Below, one piece after another: positions 31,676 through 40,508 of a stretch of 64,000 bases of DNA; positions within the stretch are counted from its first letter, which is position 1, and the number at the start of each line of letters is the position of its first letter. The stretch lies in the NCBI GenBank assembly GCA_025360525.1, contig JANYCA010000138.1, forward strand, positions 21,634-85,633, in the 5' to 3' direction. The notes under the pieces were generated by a model. The model searched no databases. It saw only the letters and a list, made by a program, of their open reading frames with translations, and was not told the origin of the DNA. This stretch comes from Chitinophagaceae bacterium (GTDB lineage: Bacteria > Bacteroidota > Bacteroidia > Chitinophagales > Chitinophagaceae). A program made the position numbers and the translations under genes.

Positions 31676-33499
31676 CTATTGATAACCCTTTGCCTGCAAA
31701 TTAAACAACTCGGCATAACGACCGTTTTTAGCCAGCAATACTTCATGACTGCCTTCTTCCAGCAACATTCCTTTATCCAACACTAAAATCCGGTTGGCCA
31801 TACGAACGGTAGAAAAACGGTGAGAAATTAGCACCGCCGTTTTACCTTTGGTTAAATCAGCAAAGCGCTGAAAAACTTCATACTCTGCCCTGGCGTCGAG
31901 TGCAGCGGTGGGTTCATCTAAAATAAATAACTGAGCATCTTTCATATAGGCTCTTGCTAATGCAATTTTTTGCCATTCGCCGCCGGACAATTCAACGCCC
32001 TGGTTAAATCGTTTACCCAATGCCTGGTCGTATTTATCAGGCAATCGTTGCACCAGTATATCAGCCATACTTTGTTTGGCCGCATCAACAATCAGTTCCC
32101 TGTTTTGCTGCTGCACAATATTGCCCACAGCAATGTTTTGAGCAACCGTCATCTGGTAGCGGAGATAATCCTGAAAGATAACGCCCACCTGCTTTCTCAA
32201 TGCCAGCAGGTCGTATTCTTTCAAATCGTATCCATCTAACAAAATGCGTCCTTCGGTAGGATCGTACAGCCTGGCTAATAATTTTACAAGCGTTGTTTTA
32301 CCGGCACCGTTTTCTCCTACCAACGCCAGCTTTTCACCAGCATGCAGGGTAAAACTAAGATGCCTGTTGGCCCATCTTTCTGAATGGGCATATTTAAATC
32401 CTACATCCTCAAAAACAAATCCCTGTTTGATAGGATTTGGAAAAGGCCTTGCATTGGCTGAAATCCGTATGGCAGGTTGAATTTCAAAAAAGTCAAAGAA
32501 ATCTTTAAGATAAATAGCACCCTGCGATACCGCAGTAAAGCGGGAAAGTATCCCCTCCATTAACACCCTTAACTGGCGAAAAGAACCTGCCATAAATATC
32601 AGATCACCGATAGACAACTTGCCCGACAAAGCATTTGAAATAATAAATACATAGGCGCCATAATAGGCTGCTGTTCCCAACAAAGAAAGTGCCGTTCCCC
32701 AAACCGAACGCTTGATAGAAATCTGTTTATTATCCCTATAAAACTTACCGGATAACTGCCGGAAACGATCAATTAAAAATCCGGACAAATCAAATATTTT
32801 TACCTCTTTGGCTGTTTCGTCACTGGCACCAATAAAGCGGATATAATCCAATTCTCTACGTTCCGGCGTTTGGCGGCGACTGAGCGAATAAGTCCGGTTA
32901 TTAAAATAAGATTCTCCCAAAAAAGCTGGCAGCACAGCAATAAATAATAACAGTATCAGCCATGGATTAAAAACAATTAAGCCTGCGGCAAAGAAACCCA
33001 TGGTGATAAAATCCTGCACCTGTCCCAATACCTGGGAGAGCAAAATGGTTCGGCCAACTGTTTGTTGCCGGGCCCTTTCCAGCTTATCGTAAAAAGTAGA
33101 ATTTTCAAATTGATCAAGATCTAAAATTGCCGCATGCTGCATAATTTTAATGGAAGTAAAATTGGCAAATAAATCACCCAGCAAATTATCCACGAGGGCA
33201 TTGGCCCTGCTTAACGCATCGGATAATATTGCCAGCCCAAACTCAATAGCAACCAACTGCCAAAGAAAAACAGTTGAATGGCCGGAACCTTTGCCAGCAA
33301 GCACCACCTGATCGATAATTAGTTTTCCAACATACAACAAAGCCATTGGAATAGCAGAGCGTATTAAACGTAGCAACGCATTGATTAAGGCAAGAGCAGG
33401 GCTTGTTTGCCAAACCAATTTAAAAAATGCAGGCAGATTATTTAATGCAGAAAACCGGTCTTTAAAACTGATTTCACTTTTATTTTTGGGGATGTCCAT
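31676..33499 (-). CDS. ABC transporter, fused permease and ATPase (exporter type)
   Basis: A 607-residue half-transporter with a six-helix membrane domain (about 25-330) and a C-terminal ATPase: Walker A GENGAGKTTLV near 394, signature LSGGEWQKIALARA near 504, Walker B LFILDEPTAALDA near 522, and switch histidine in LISHRFST. Such proteins work as homodimers and export lipids, peptides or drugs. It converges with the aminotransferase gene and stands alone, so the substrate cannot be named. Confidence 0.88.
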   Translation of the reverse strand: MDIPKNKSEISFKDRFSALNNLPAFFKLVWQTSPALALINALLRLIRSAIPMALLYVGKLIIDQVVLAGKGSGHSTVFLWQLVAIEFGLAILSDALSRANALVDNLLGDLFANFTSIKIMQHAAILDLDQFENSTFYDKLERARQQTVGRTILLSQVLGQVQDFITMGFFAAGLIVFNPWLILLLFIAVLPAFLGESYFNNRTYSLSRRQTPERRELDYIRFIGASDETAKEVKIFDLSGFLIDRFRQLSGKFYRDNKQISIKRSVWGTALSLLGTAAYYGAYVFIISNALSGKLSIGDLIFMAGSFRQLRVLMEGILSRFTAVSQGAIYLKDFFDFFEIQPAIRISANARPFPNPIKQGFVFEDVGFKYAHSERWANRHLSFTLHAGEKLALVGENGAGKTTLVKLLARLYDPTEGRILLDGYDLKEYDLLALRKQVGVIFQDYLRYQMTVAQNIAVGNIVQQQNRELIVDAAKQSMADILVQRLPDKYDQALGKRFNQGVELSGGEWQKIALARAYMKDAQLFILDEPTAALDARAEYEVFQRFADLTKGKTAVLISHRFSTVRMANRILVLDKGMLLEEGSHEVLLAKNGRYAELFNLQAKGYQ

Positions 33500-33654
33500 T
33501 ATATTTTAAATAGAGGGATGGCTGGAATTTAATTACGTTTACAGTCTGCTATTTGCTAAAGTAAACAATAATAAATTTATAGAAATATTCGGGATGAGTA
33601 AGGTAATGGTTGGCGGGTGAAATAGTTGTTATACTTTAGATCCAAATTTATTTT

Positions 33655-34161
33655 ATGAAGAAATTATTATTTTTCCTGGCAATAGCCCTTACCGGTTGTG
33701 GGGCCAAAACTACCGACGACAAAGCCAAAGAATTGATCACCCAACATTTAAAAACCAGCTTACCCAGTTTTAATAACTACGAGTCGTTAAACTTTGGTAC
33801 CATGGAGCTGGCATTTTTACCGTACGAAGAAACCGATACGTATGTTAGTAATTTAAAAGCCATAAAGGCACTAAAAGATTCTGCTGATATTTTACAACAA
33901 TTATCACAGGCTAATACCACTGGATCAGCCGACGGCGCCAACGAACAATACAAACAAAGAAGACAGCAATTACTGGATAGCGCAACAGCAAAAAACGACT
34001 TTATCCACGCCGGTAAAAGAGTATACGTACCTGAGCAACTTCCAAAAATTTCCCATGCCTATACAGTGAAGGATAAATCGGGTGACGAGAAAAAAACAGA
34101 AGAAGCTTACTATTTTGACAAGGATTTTACAAAAATTATCAAAGTAAAAAAGATTTACTAG
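33655..34161 (+). CDS. hypothetical lipoprotein
   Basis: A 168-residue protein with a lipoprotein signal and lipobox LTGC (cysteine 15). The mature part is hydrophilic and ends in a compact strand pattern (YYFDKDFTKIIKVKKIY). I do not recognise the family. It stands alone, with 154 bp upstream and a MITE-like palindrome about 195 bp downstream. Confidence 0.7.
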   Translation: MKKLLFFLAIALTGCGAKTTDDKAKELITQHLKTSLPSFNNYESLNFGTMELAFLPYEETDTYVSNLKAIKALKDSADILQQLSQANTTGSADGANEQYKQRRQQLLDSATAKNDFIHAGKRVYVPEQLPKISHAYTVKDKSGDEKKTEEAYYFDKDFTKIIKVKKIY

Positions 34162-34356
34162 GCCCTGGTGGTGCATGAATATTGTTTGGTTATCTGCTCA
34201 CTAATTGCTTCTTGCAGCTCAATTCTTACCAAAGCGTATGAGAATACAATAGGTCGGTTTTTTTGAGTCTTAATTTGAACGATTAAGCCTGGAGGTTAAA
34301 TCGAAAATATCATTTGCCAGCATTATTATAGAGCTGAAAAAATGATAAATAAAGCC

Positions 34357-34524
34357 CCAATGTGCAATGTCGTTAAGTTGAGAAGGTAATAAGGTTATTG
34401 GATTTTTTATTCTGTTCCCTACTAAGGTTTTTCTTCAACCTTAGTACAAAAATCTACCTAAAGCAGTAAACCTTATTACCTTATTTGCGGTTACCGTCCT
34501 TAACTTAATGACATTGCCCAATGG
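34357..34524. mobile_element. MITE-like palindromic element
   Basis: A 168-bp imperfect palindrome. Left end CCAATGTGCAATGTC then TTAAGTT and AAGGTAATAAGGTT; the right end, read inverted, gives CCATTGGGCAATGTC, TTAAGTT and AAGGTAATAAGGTT. The centre is a small hairpin CTAAGGTT / AACCTTAG. No coding frame. Such long terminal-inverted-repeat elements without a transposase are typical of MITEs moved in trans by a related insertion sequence. It occupies most of the 490-bp gap between the lipoprotein and the decayed patatin gene; the rest of that gap shows nothing. Confidence 0.55.
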
Positions 34525-34651
34525 TTAAAATTAAAAATCTATAGCGGCAGGTTTGGGTAGTGCATTTTTACCACAACTCAACCGGCAATCGGGGCCAACT
34601 GAATCGGAATAAAAGCAATTTAATATCCTTATATAATTTAAAACTGATAAC

Positions 34652-36447
34652 TTGAACCACGATGCAGCTGTCAACCTACACCACCTCCAGGTGCTGGGCA
34701 ATTTGTTCGAAGAATTAAACAATGATGCCCTGTTGAAAATTCTGGCAGCTGGAGAAAAGCAACAAATTGATGCGGGGGTTTACTTGTTTAAACAGGGTGA
34801 TTTTGAAAACTCCTTGTACGTTGTATTAAGCGGCCGGCTTCGTGCCGTGATGCAGGATAAAACCGGAACGAATATATTAGGTGATATCGGCGAAGGTGAA
34901 CCTACCGGTGAGTTTGCGCTTTTCACCAATGAGCCAAGAATGGCCTCTGTACTAGCCATTAGAAAAACAATTGTTCTTAAAATAAACAAGTAGGAATATT
35001 TGAACCTGGTATCTCAAAACCCTGCATTTGCCGGGGTGTTGACAAACTTTTTGATCAAGCGCTTGAGGCGAAATATTTTAGAACAACATCTGAGCAGCAG
35101 GCCTAAAAACATTGCGGTAATCAATTTACAGTCGGAACCATGACCTGAGCACCTGGACAAATGAAATTGAGAAAACCCTTGAAGAGAGCGGACTTCCCAT
35201 CCAGGTTTTTTTCCACTACTTACAACTTGAACAGCATTACAACACTATTTTTGATACACTGGAGCAGCAGGAGGGCCTCAATATTTTAGTGTGCTCCGAA
35301 GCCCAACCCGAATAGTCGAGGCAGTGCCTGCTTGTGGCCGATCTGTTAATAGTAGCTACTGAGTTTTGGGGCAGACCCCAACCTTTACCAGATTGAAAAA
35401 ATACAAAACCTGTATGCACAAACTATCCTCAACAAAAAGATCTACAATGTTTTTTTACATGAAAACGAAACGTTGTTGCCCAGGCAACCCAGTCGTTGGC
35501 TGCAAAAGCGAATGGTAAACCTGCACATCCATGTTCGAAAAAATCATTTAGGTGACATCGGTCGCTTTTGCAGAATTATTTCTAACCAGGCTGTAGGGGT
35601 AGTTTTGGGCGGTGGGGGTGCAAAAGGGTATGCACATGTAGGCGCCATACGGGCACTGATGGAGATTGGTATAAATATAGATTTTTTGGGTGGAACCAGT
35701 GCCGGTGACCTCTATGGCATTGGTATGAGTCACAGCGATTTTGACGCTCGTAAAGTGAATGCGCTTTGTGAAACTTCAGCAAAAAGACGACTAACGTCAA
35801 ACGATTTTTCGTGGCCTATTGTATCGATTATGTCGGGTAAAAAAATGGCAGCATTTATGCAGGAAATGTTTGGGGATTCAGAACTGGAAGATATATGGGT
35901 TAGCTCATATTGTGTGTCTAGCAACTTTTCCAGTTCGGGTACAAAGGTGCACGACAGGGGTTTGATAAGCTGGATGGTTTGGGCGAGTATTGCTATTCCG
36001 GGTGTTTTTTCACCAGTAGTCATCGATCGGCAATTGCATGTAGACGGCGGTGTTGTGGATAATTTGCCCATTGAGCCAATGTACCGTTACCCTGTGCGGC
36101 ACATCATTGCCATCTCGCTTTCCGGCCTTGAAACTAGGGCGGTAAATTACGATGAAACACCTTCAGCTGCTATGCTGATATGGGATAAAATTACCGGCAA
36201 AAGAAAGTACAAAATACCTGGCATCAGCTCGTTGATCGTAAATTCCCTTACCTTGAATAGCCGGCAGAAACAAGAAAATACCAAATCAAAAGTATCGTTG
36301 TACTTCGAAATGGATTTGAGAGAGGTTGGCCTACTAGAAGACAAAAAGTGGAGCCAAACCATTCAAAAAGGCTATGACCAGATGAATGTGTTTCTTATAA
36401 ATTTACCAGATAATGATAAATTTTGGCTAAAAAAAACCTGCAGGTAA
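34652..36447 (+). pseudogene. decayed cNMP-binding/patatin-like phospholipase (NTE family)
   Basis: Three frame segments join into one protein: a cyclic-nucleotide-binding-like domain (34652-34990, LFKQGDFENSLYVVLSG), a middle region, and a patatin domain (from about 35371) with GGGGAKG, catalytic serine in GGTSAG, and VDGGVVDN. Four lesions separate them: in-frame TAG at 34991, a +1 shift near 35138 just before TGA at 35141, in-frame TAG at 35313, and another shift near 35369. Reading across each gives continuous family-like sequence. The patatin part alone remains open and keeps its catalytic Ser-Asp, so residual activity is possible. Confidence 0.85.
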
Positions 36448-36649
36448 AGAGTTGAATGAAGAAATGATGGATACTAAAATAACTTCACAAATTTGGCAAT
36501 TGATCCTTTACTGGTTTTTAAAACACGGAAAAGATCTGTACCATTTCCACAAGTGTTAAATAATACTGAAGGGTACGGCTAGTTCACGAAATTGAATACT
36601 TTTTTTCTAACGGGGCAGGGTAAAAACCAGCACAACCCTTTCCGTGAGT

Positions 36650-36922
36650 TTATTCCTTCTTTAAATCTTCTTCCCGCTGCAAATCTTCAATAATGGGTTT
36701 AACGGCATCCAGGAAGGTTATTTTTTTACCTGCATCAATACGGTCGTCGGTAAAAAGTTTACCAATAAAACGCAGCATTTCTGCCCTTGGCCCACCCTCT
36801 TCTTTTTCTACAAACGGAGTAGTGCTAACGTGGTTAAGTTCTCTCACAGTAGCAATAATAAATACGATAAAAAGCACAATAATAATGCTTGTTAAAACGA
36901 TGAGGTCCGTATTATTTTCCAT
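36650..36922 (-). CDS. small membrane-anchored protein, rhodopsin cluster
   Basis: A 90-residue protein with one N-terminal membrane helix (about 8-26) and a charged cytoplasmic tail (FVEKEEGGPRAEMLRFIGKLF and a lysine/glutamate-rich end). No family recognised. It begins 6 bp after the stop of another tiny membrane protein gene, and both follow blh, so it is probably the last gene of the rhodopsin transcription unit. A role linked to the rhodopsin or its chromophore is a guess from position. Confidence 0.65.
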   Translation of the reverse strand: MENNTDLIVLTSIIIVLFIVFIIATVRELNHVSTTPFVEKEEGGPRAEMLRFIGKLFTDDRIDAGKKITFLDAVKPIIEDLQREEDLKKE

Positions 36923-36928
36923 AATAGC

Positions 36929-37108
36929 TTATGATTGTTTTTTCATGTTGAAAAAGATGAGTAATGCCATAATAGTGGGTGGCCATAGCCCGATGAAAAT
37001 TGCACGGTGTGGGTCTTTAAGTACTATATAATAATATTCAGATACAAAAATTAGTACCACCACCATTACTACAATTATTAACTCTGATGCTTTAAATTTC
37101 TTGAACAT
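36929..37108 (-). CDS. 59-residue two-helix membrane protein, rhodopsin cluster
   Basis: An open frame of 59 residues beginning MFKKFKASEL. It has two clear hydrophobic helices (about 10-23 and 37-54) joined by EYYYIVLKDPHRA and ends NMKKQS. The gene is 41 bp after blh and 6 bp before the 90-residue protein, all on one strand, which supports it as a real gene despite its size. No family recognised. It might be a small subunit or assembly helper. Confidence 0.6.
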   Translation of the reverse strand: MFKKFKASELIIVVMVVVLIFVSEYYYIVLKDPHRAIFIGLWPPTIMALLIFFNMKKQS

Positions 37109-37149
37109 GATAGCGTGTTTTATTGAAAAAAATATTTTTTCGGTGATGT

Positions 37150-38088
37150 TTAATTGTCGCCCGACTTTGTTTGCCGGAGGCTGATGTACATGTCGTGCAT
37201 GATTTGCATGTGCGGTGCAGTAAGAACAGCAAGCCCTAAAAACAGGTAGCCCACTATAGCGTTGCTGCTGATAAACATAAAGCCTGCTAAACCAAATAAA
37301 CCAATTCCACCAATTGCCAAAAGGCTGTACAACACAATTTGTTTAGTGATGATATTTTTGGTATAAAAACCATTGTTTCTTAAATAGATGATGATGTTAT
37401 TTAAAGACAGTACAGAATGCCATACCACAAAGTAGAATGTAAAACCAAGCAGCATCGGCAGGTTGAACAGGATTAATAAAATAACTGCAAACCTTACTAA
37501 AAACTCGCCTTTATCTTTCGAGGCGGTATTGTTATTTCTGAGAAAATAGATGAAGGTGGTTGTAAAGAAAAGTACCCCTGCAACAGAAATGATATTGTAA
37601 CGATGTGTATTCAGCCAATTGATAAACCCTGCGTTTTCTTTGCCGGCCTCAAATAGTTGAAATAAAGGTTTTACTTCTTCAAAATGATGAAGCAGAATAA
37701 CAGATAAAATCAAAAATCCGTAGGAAATAACAAATAGCTTACCAATAAATGTGTTGGTTTTAAATTGATATAAATCTGTTTCGCCAAAATGATAAGCAGC
37801 AAATAAAATGAATAACAAATTTCCGGCAACAGGGAACATCCACAAGGTAACTGCAAACAATAGAAGGCGACTAATATAAACAGTAAGGAAGCGGAGATTT
37901 GAGAATTTATTTTTACTATTACCGGCATTTTTGGTTGCTACCAGTAAGTCGGCGGCGCCATGTGGCACACCAAGTAAAACGATGCCGCATAAGAAAATAA
38001 TAAACTGGGCTGCGGTATCAATCGGCACAATATACTGCTGAAAAAGCAAAAGGATACATCCGGCCAATAGTAGTGCAATCCTTAACAT
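37150..38088 (-). CDS. blh: Brp/Blh-family beta-carotene 15,15'-dioxygenase
   Basis: A 312-residue membrane enzyme that cleaves beta-carotene into two retinal molecules for the adjacent rhodopsin. The four iron-ligand histidines of the family are visible: H43 in VPHGAADL, H100 in AYHFGETD, H224 in VWHSVLS, and H293 in APHMQIMHD. It follows the rhodopsin gene on the same strand, separated by a strong hairpin at 38118-38156, which probably lowers its expression relative to the opsin. No lycopene cyclase or other carotenoid gene is adjacent. Confidence 0.92.
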   Translation of the reverse strand: MLRIALLLAGCILLLFQQYIVPIDTAAQFIIFLCGIVLLGVPHGAADLLVATKNAGNSKNKFSNLRFLTVYISRLLLFAVTLWMFPVAGNLLFILFAAYHFGETDLYQFKTNTFIGKLFVISYGFLILSVILLHHFEEVKPLFQLFEAGKENAGFINWLNTHRYNIISVAGVLFFTTTFIYFLRNNNTASKDKGEFLVRFAVILLILFNLPMLLGFTFYFVVWHSVLSLNNIIIYLRNNGFYTKNIITKQIVLYSLLAIGGIGLFGLAGFMFISSNAIVGYLFLGLAVLTAPHMQIMHDMYISLRQTKSGDN

Positions 38089-38117
38089 ACCCAGTTTTTT
38101 TTAAAAGTTATTTACAA

Positions 38118-38156
38118 TTAAAAAAGTGCAACACTTCGCATGTTGCACTTTTTTAA
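38118..38156 (-). terminator. hairpin terminator or attenuator between rhodopsin and blh
   Basis: A perfect 16-bp stem (38118-38133 with 38141-38156) around a 7-nt loop CTTCGCA; the core is GTGCAACA / TGTTGCAC flanked by A and T runs. It works as a rho-independent terminator on both strands. It lies 6 bp after the rhodopsin stop (38163) and 29 bp before the blh start, so most transcripts would stop after the opsin and readthrough would give less Blh. Confidence 0.85.
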
Positions 38157-38162
38157 ACTTCT

Positions 38163-38906
38163 TTAAGCGTGGGTAGGTGAAATTGCCTTGTCAGACTGAG
38201 CAAGCGCATAAATCACTAAACCGAATCCAATTTTGTTGATGGCATCACCAATGTTGTAAACAATATCCATTGATAATCCTTCGAACATTCTTACGCCAAA
38301 CAAGCCACCGGCAGTACCTGCAATGTAACCAACAGGATAAATAGCCCATCCAACCAGAACGAACCAACCCAATGTCTTTACAGCTTTGGTAACAGCAGGA
38401 CCAGCATTGCCAGCCAATTTAGCCACTTCTCCAAACCATACAAGGTATACGATGTAGAAGTAAGCGATACCACTTATTAAACCCCAAATCCAGCTTTGTG
38501 TTTCTTTACCGTAAATGGCTTCACCAATGTAACCGGTTACCAACATTACAACCGATGCAAAAATTAATTGCCATAGCAATCCTGCTTTCCCACCAGCTTT
38601 CTTTGTGATCAAATAAAACTCCACACACATTAAGGGCACAGTCAAAATCCAGTCTACATAACGAAAGAATACCGGAGATTCGCCTGTTTCGAGGTTATAG
38701 CCTCTCATGTAGTAATAATGTACGGCAGCAATAAATGTAATAAGGCCGGAAACAAGAACAGATGTACGCCATTTTTGCGGCACATTGTTCAATTCAAAGA
38801 AAAAGAAAACTGAGGCGGCCATCATGGCCATTGTGCCCACAAAAAATGTAAATGCAACATAATTGTTTGTTGCGATCGGGAGTACCCCCAAGAGTGTTTG
38901 ATTCAT
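38163..38906 (-). CDS. proteorhodopsin-type light-driven proton pump
   Basis: A 247-residue seven-helix rhodopsin. Helix C reads R82-Y-V-D85-W-I-L-T89 ... E96, the D-T-E set of proton pumps (acceptor D85, donor E96). The chromophore lysine is K225, counter-ion D221, and H63 matches the proteorhodopsin histidine. The tuning position is M93, typical of green-absorbing Bacteroidota pumps. G142 in SWIWGLIS aligns with F152 of the marine proteorhodopsin and with Gly156 of xanthorhodopsin, the residue that opens a window for an antenna carotenoid. First gene of the cluster. Confidence 0.95.
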   Translation of the reverse strand: MNQTLLGVLPIATNNYVAFTFFVGTMAMMAASVFFFFELNNVPQKWRTSVLVSGLITFIAAVHYYYMRGYNLETGESPVFFRYVDWILTVPLMCVEFYLITKKAGGKAGLLWQLIFASVVMLVTGYIGEAIYGKETQSWIWGLISGIAYFYIVYLVWFGEVAKLAGNAGPAVTKAVKTLGWFVLVGWAIYPVGYIAGTAGGLFGVRMFEGLSMDIVYNIGDAINKIGFGLVIYALAQSDKAISPTHA

Positions 38907-39244
38907 ATAGATGGTTTTAGTTTACGTGGAAAAAAATCCACTGGATTGGTAAAATAGTTAAACAAAAATCTGACAATAACTTATCTACAACGTTTTGCTA
39001 ATTAAAAAGGTTTAAATTTTTCAAATTATTTTGAAAATTCTATTAGTATAAATAAAAATGGAAGTAACACCGCAACAATTTGTAAAACTCCATGGTTACA
39101 AAAGGCAGTAAAAAATAAACATTCGGTGAGTAGCAATAAAAATATATTGAGATTATTATAGTGATGGCGAGCCTTATTTATTAAGCTGTAAATACTAATG
39201 CCACAAAAAATATAAAACAGCTTCCGCAGGTGCCTGCCTGTTTT
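38907..39244. other. rhodopsin promoter region and gap to the photolyase-like gene
   Basis: Reading leftward, a possible Bacteroidota promoter has GATTTTTG as a -7-like element and TTG 17 bp upstream of it, about 80 bp before the opsin start; the first base of the -7 box does not match, so this is weak. The remainder (39000-39244) has only tiny frames and no recognised repeat or RNA. Confidence 0.3.
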
Positions 39245-40420
39245 TTATCTGAGATATTTTTCAGCTTTTTTCCAGAAAGAAAAAAAGGAATTGTAGTAAC
39301 CGGTCACTTCACCAAACATCCAGTGCCGGCTATCCTTTACTCCGGGATAATACTTAAAAGCGGGATGCTCCTTTGAAATAATATAATCTTGCCCGGCTAC
39401 TGAAGCGTCTTTATACAAACCAACGATATCGTCAATTTCTCCGGCATACAGCAAAATGCCATCGATATTTTTTGACAGGTCAATTATAAATTGCAGCACC
39501 TTATCACTCACAGGGTATTTTTTAAAGTGAGATGGCTCTAATAATAACACCCGGTTTACCCCTTCATTCTTGCGCCAAAGCACATCAAGGTTGTACGAGT
39601 TATAAATAAGCGTTGGCTTGCTGGTATCAAGTAAGGGCGCAGGTGTTACCGGCAGGATGGTTTGCAACACAAGTTGGGTTGTTGGCCGTAAAGTTTCCGG
39701 CACGGGCATCTCCATAATTTCTTCATAGCTATTATTTAAAAAGCTTCGCCGCTGGTTACTATAGGCATACTTGTTTACATTTTTCTGGTCGAAAAAATAT
39801 TTTTTTGAAGAAAAAGCGCCAGCCACCCATTGCCAGCTGCAGTTATTACTGGCAATATCCCCATCAAGCAAATGATAATATAACCATTGAGAAGGCTGAA
39901 GCCAATGTGCTTTTGCCATATTGCATACCAGGGAGGCGGTGTACATTCTAACATGATTGTGCATATAGCCGCTGTTGTATAAATGCACAATCGCTTGGTC
40001 AATCGCTTCAATACCCGTTGCTGCTTTGTCCACCGCACTTATCATTTGGTGATGCAGCAAATCCGGTTGCGGCTGTTTAATATCTTTCCAAATATCATCC
40101 CCAACCGATTGCCAAACCCGTTGAAAATATTCACGCCAGGCCAGCTCCTGTAAAAATTTTTCAATTTGGTAAGATTTATACCCTTTTTGCAAAACAGTTT
40201 CCATCACCTGCTTTCCCGAAATAACTCCCCGTGAAATATAGGGTGATAGATAAGTAACCGCACCGTCAATAAAATTCCTTGTTTTTGCATACTGCATAGG
40301 GTTAACGTTGAGCACTCTTTGCAATATCTCCTCGTATTCAGTAGGAAAAAATGATTTTGATAAATTATCGTCGGCCTCAAATAAAGTGTTGGACATTAGT
40401 ACTGATTTGGTAGAATTCAC
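39245..40420 (-). CDS. cryptochrome/photolyase-like FAD protein with reversed domain order
   Basis: A 391-residue protein. Residues about 35-225 match the FAD-binding helical domain of DNA photolyases: TYLSPYISRGVIS, FLQELAWREYFQRVW, SGYMHNHVRM and DGDIASNNCSWQW. In standard photolyases an alpha/beta antenna domain precedes this; here the protein starts almost directly with the FAD domain, and an alpha/beta domain follows it (about 268-391, RVLLLEPSHFKKYP, ILLYAGEIDDI, SRHWMFGEV). Met9 is an alternative start. Light-dependent DNA repair is the likely role, and it lies beside the rhodopsin cluster. Confidence 0.82.
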   Translation of the reverse strand: MNSTKSVLMSNTLFEADDNLSKSFFPTEYEEILQRVLNVNPMQYAKTRNFIDGAVTYLSPYISRGVISGKQVMETVLQKGYKSYQIEKFLQELAWREYFQRVWQSVGDDIWKDIKQPQPDLLHHQMISAVDKAATGIEAIDQAIVHLYNSGYMHNHVRMYTASLVCNMAKAHWLQPSQWLYYHLLDGDIASNNCSWQWVAGAFSSKKYFFDQKNVNKYAYSNQRRSFLNNSYEEIMEMPVPETLRPTTQLVLQTILPVTPAPLLDTSKPTLIYNSYNLDVLWRKNEGVNRVLLLEPSHFKKYPVSDKVLQFIIDLSKNIDGILLYAGEIDDIVGLYKDASVAGQDYIISKEHPAFKYYPGVKDSRHWMFGEVTGYYNSFFSFWKKAEKYLR

Positions 40421-40508
40421 TCTAACAACATCGACATCATTTTGTTTTGGCGGACGGGGCTACAGGAAGAACTAAATTGGTTTAGCGGCTTTACGCAGAA
40501 TAAAATTT

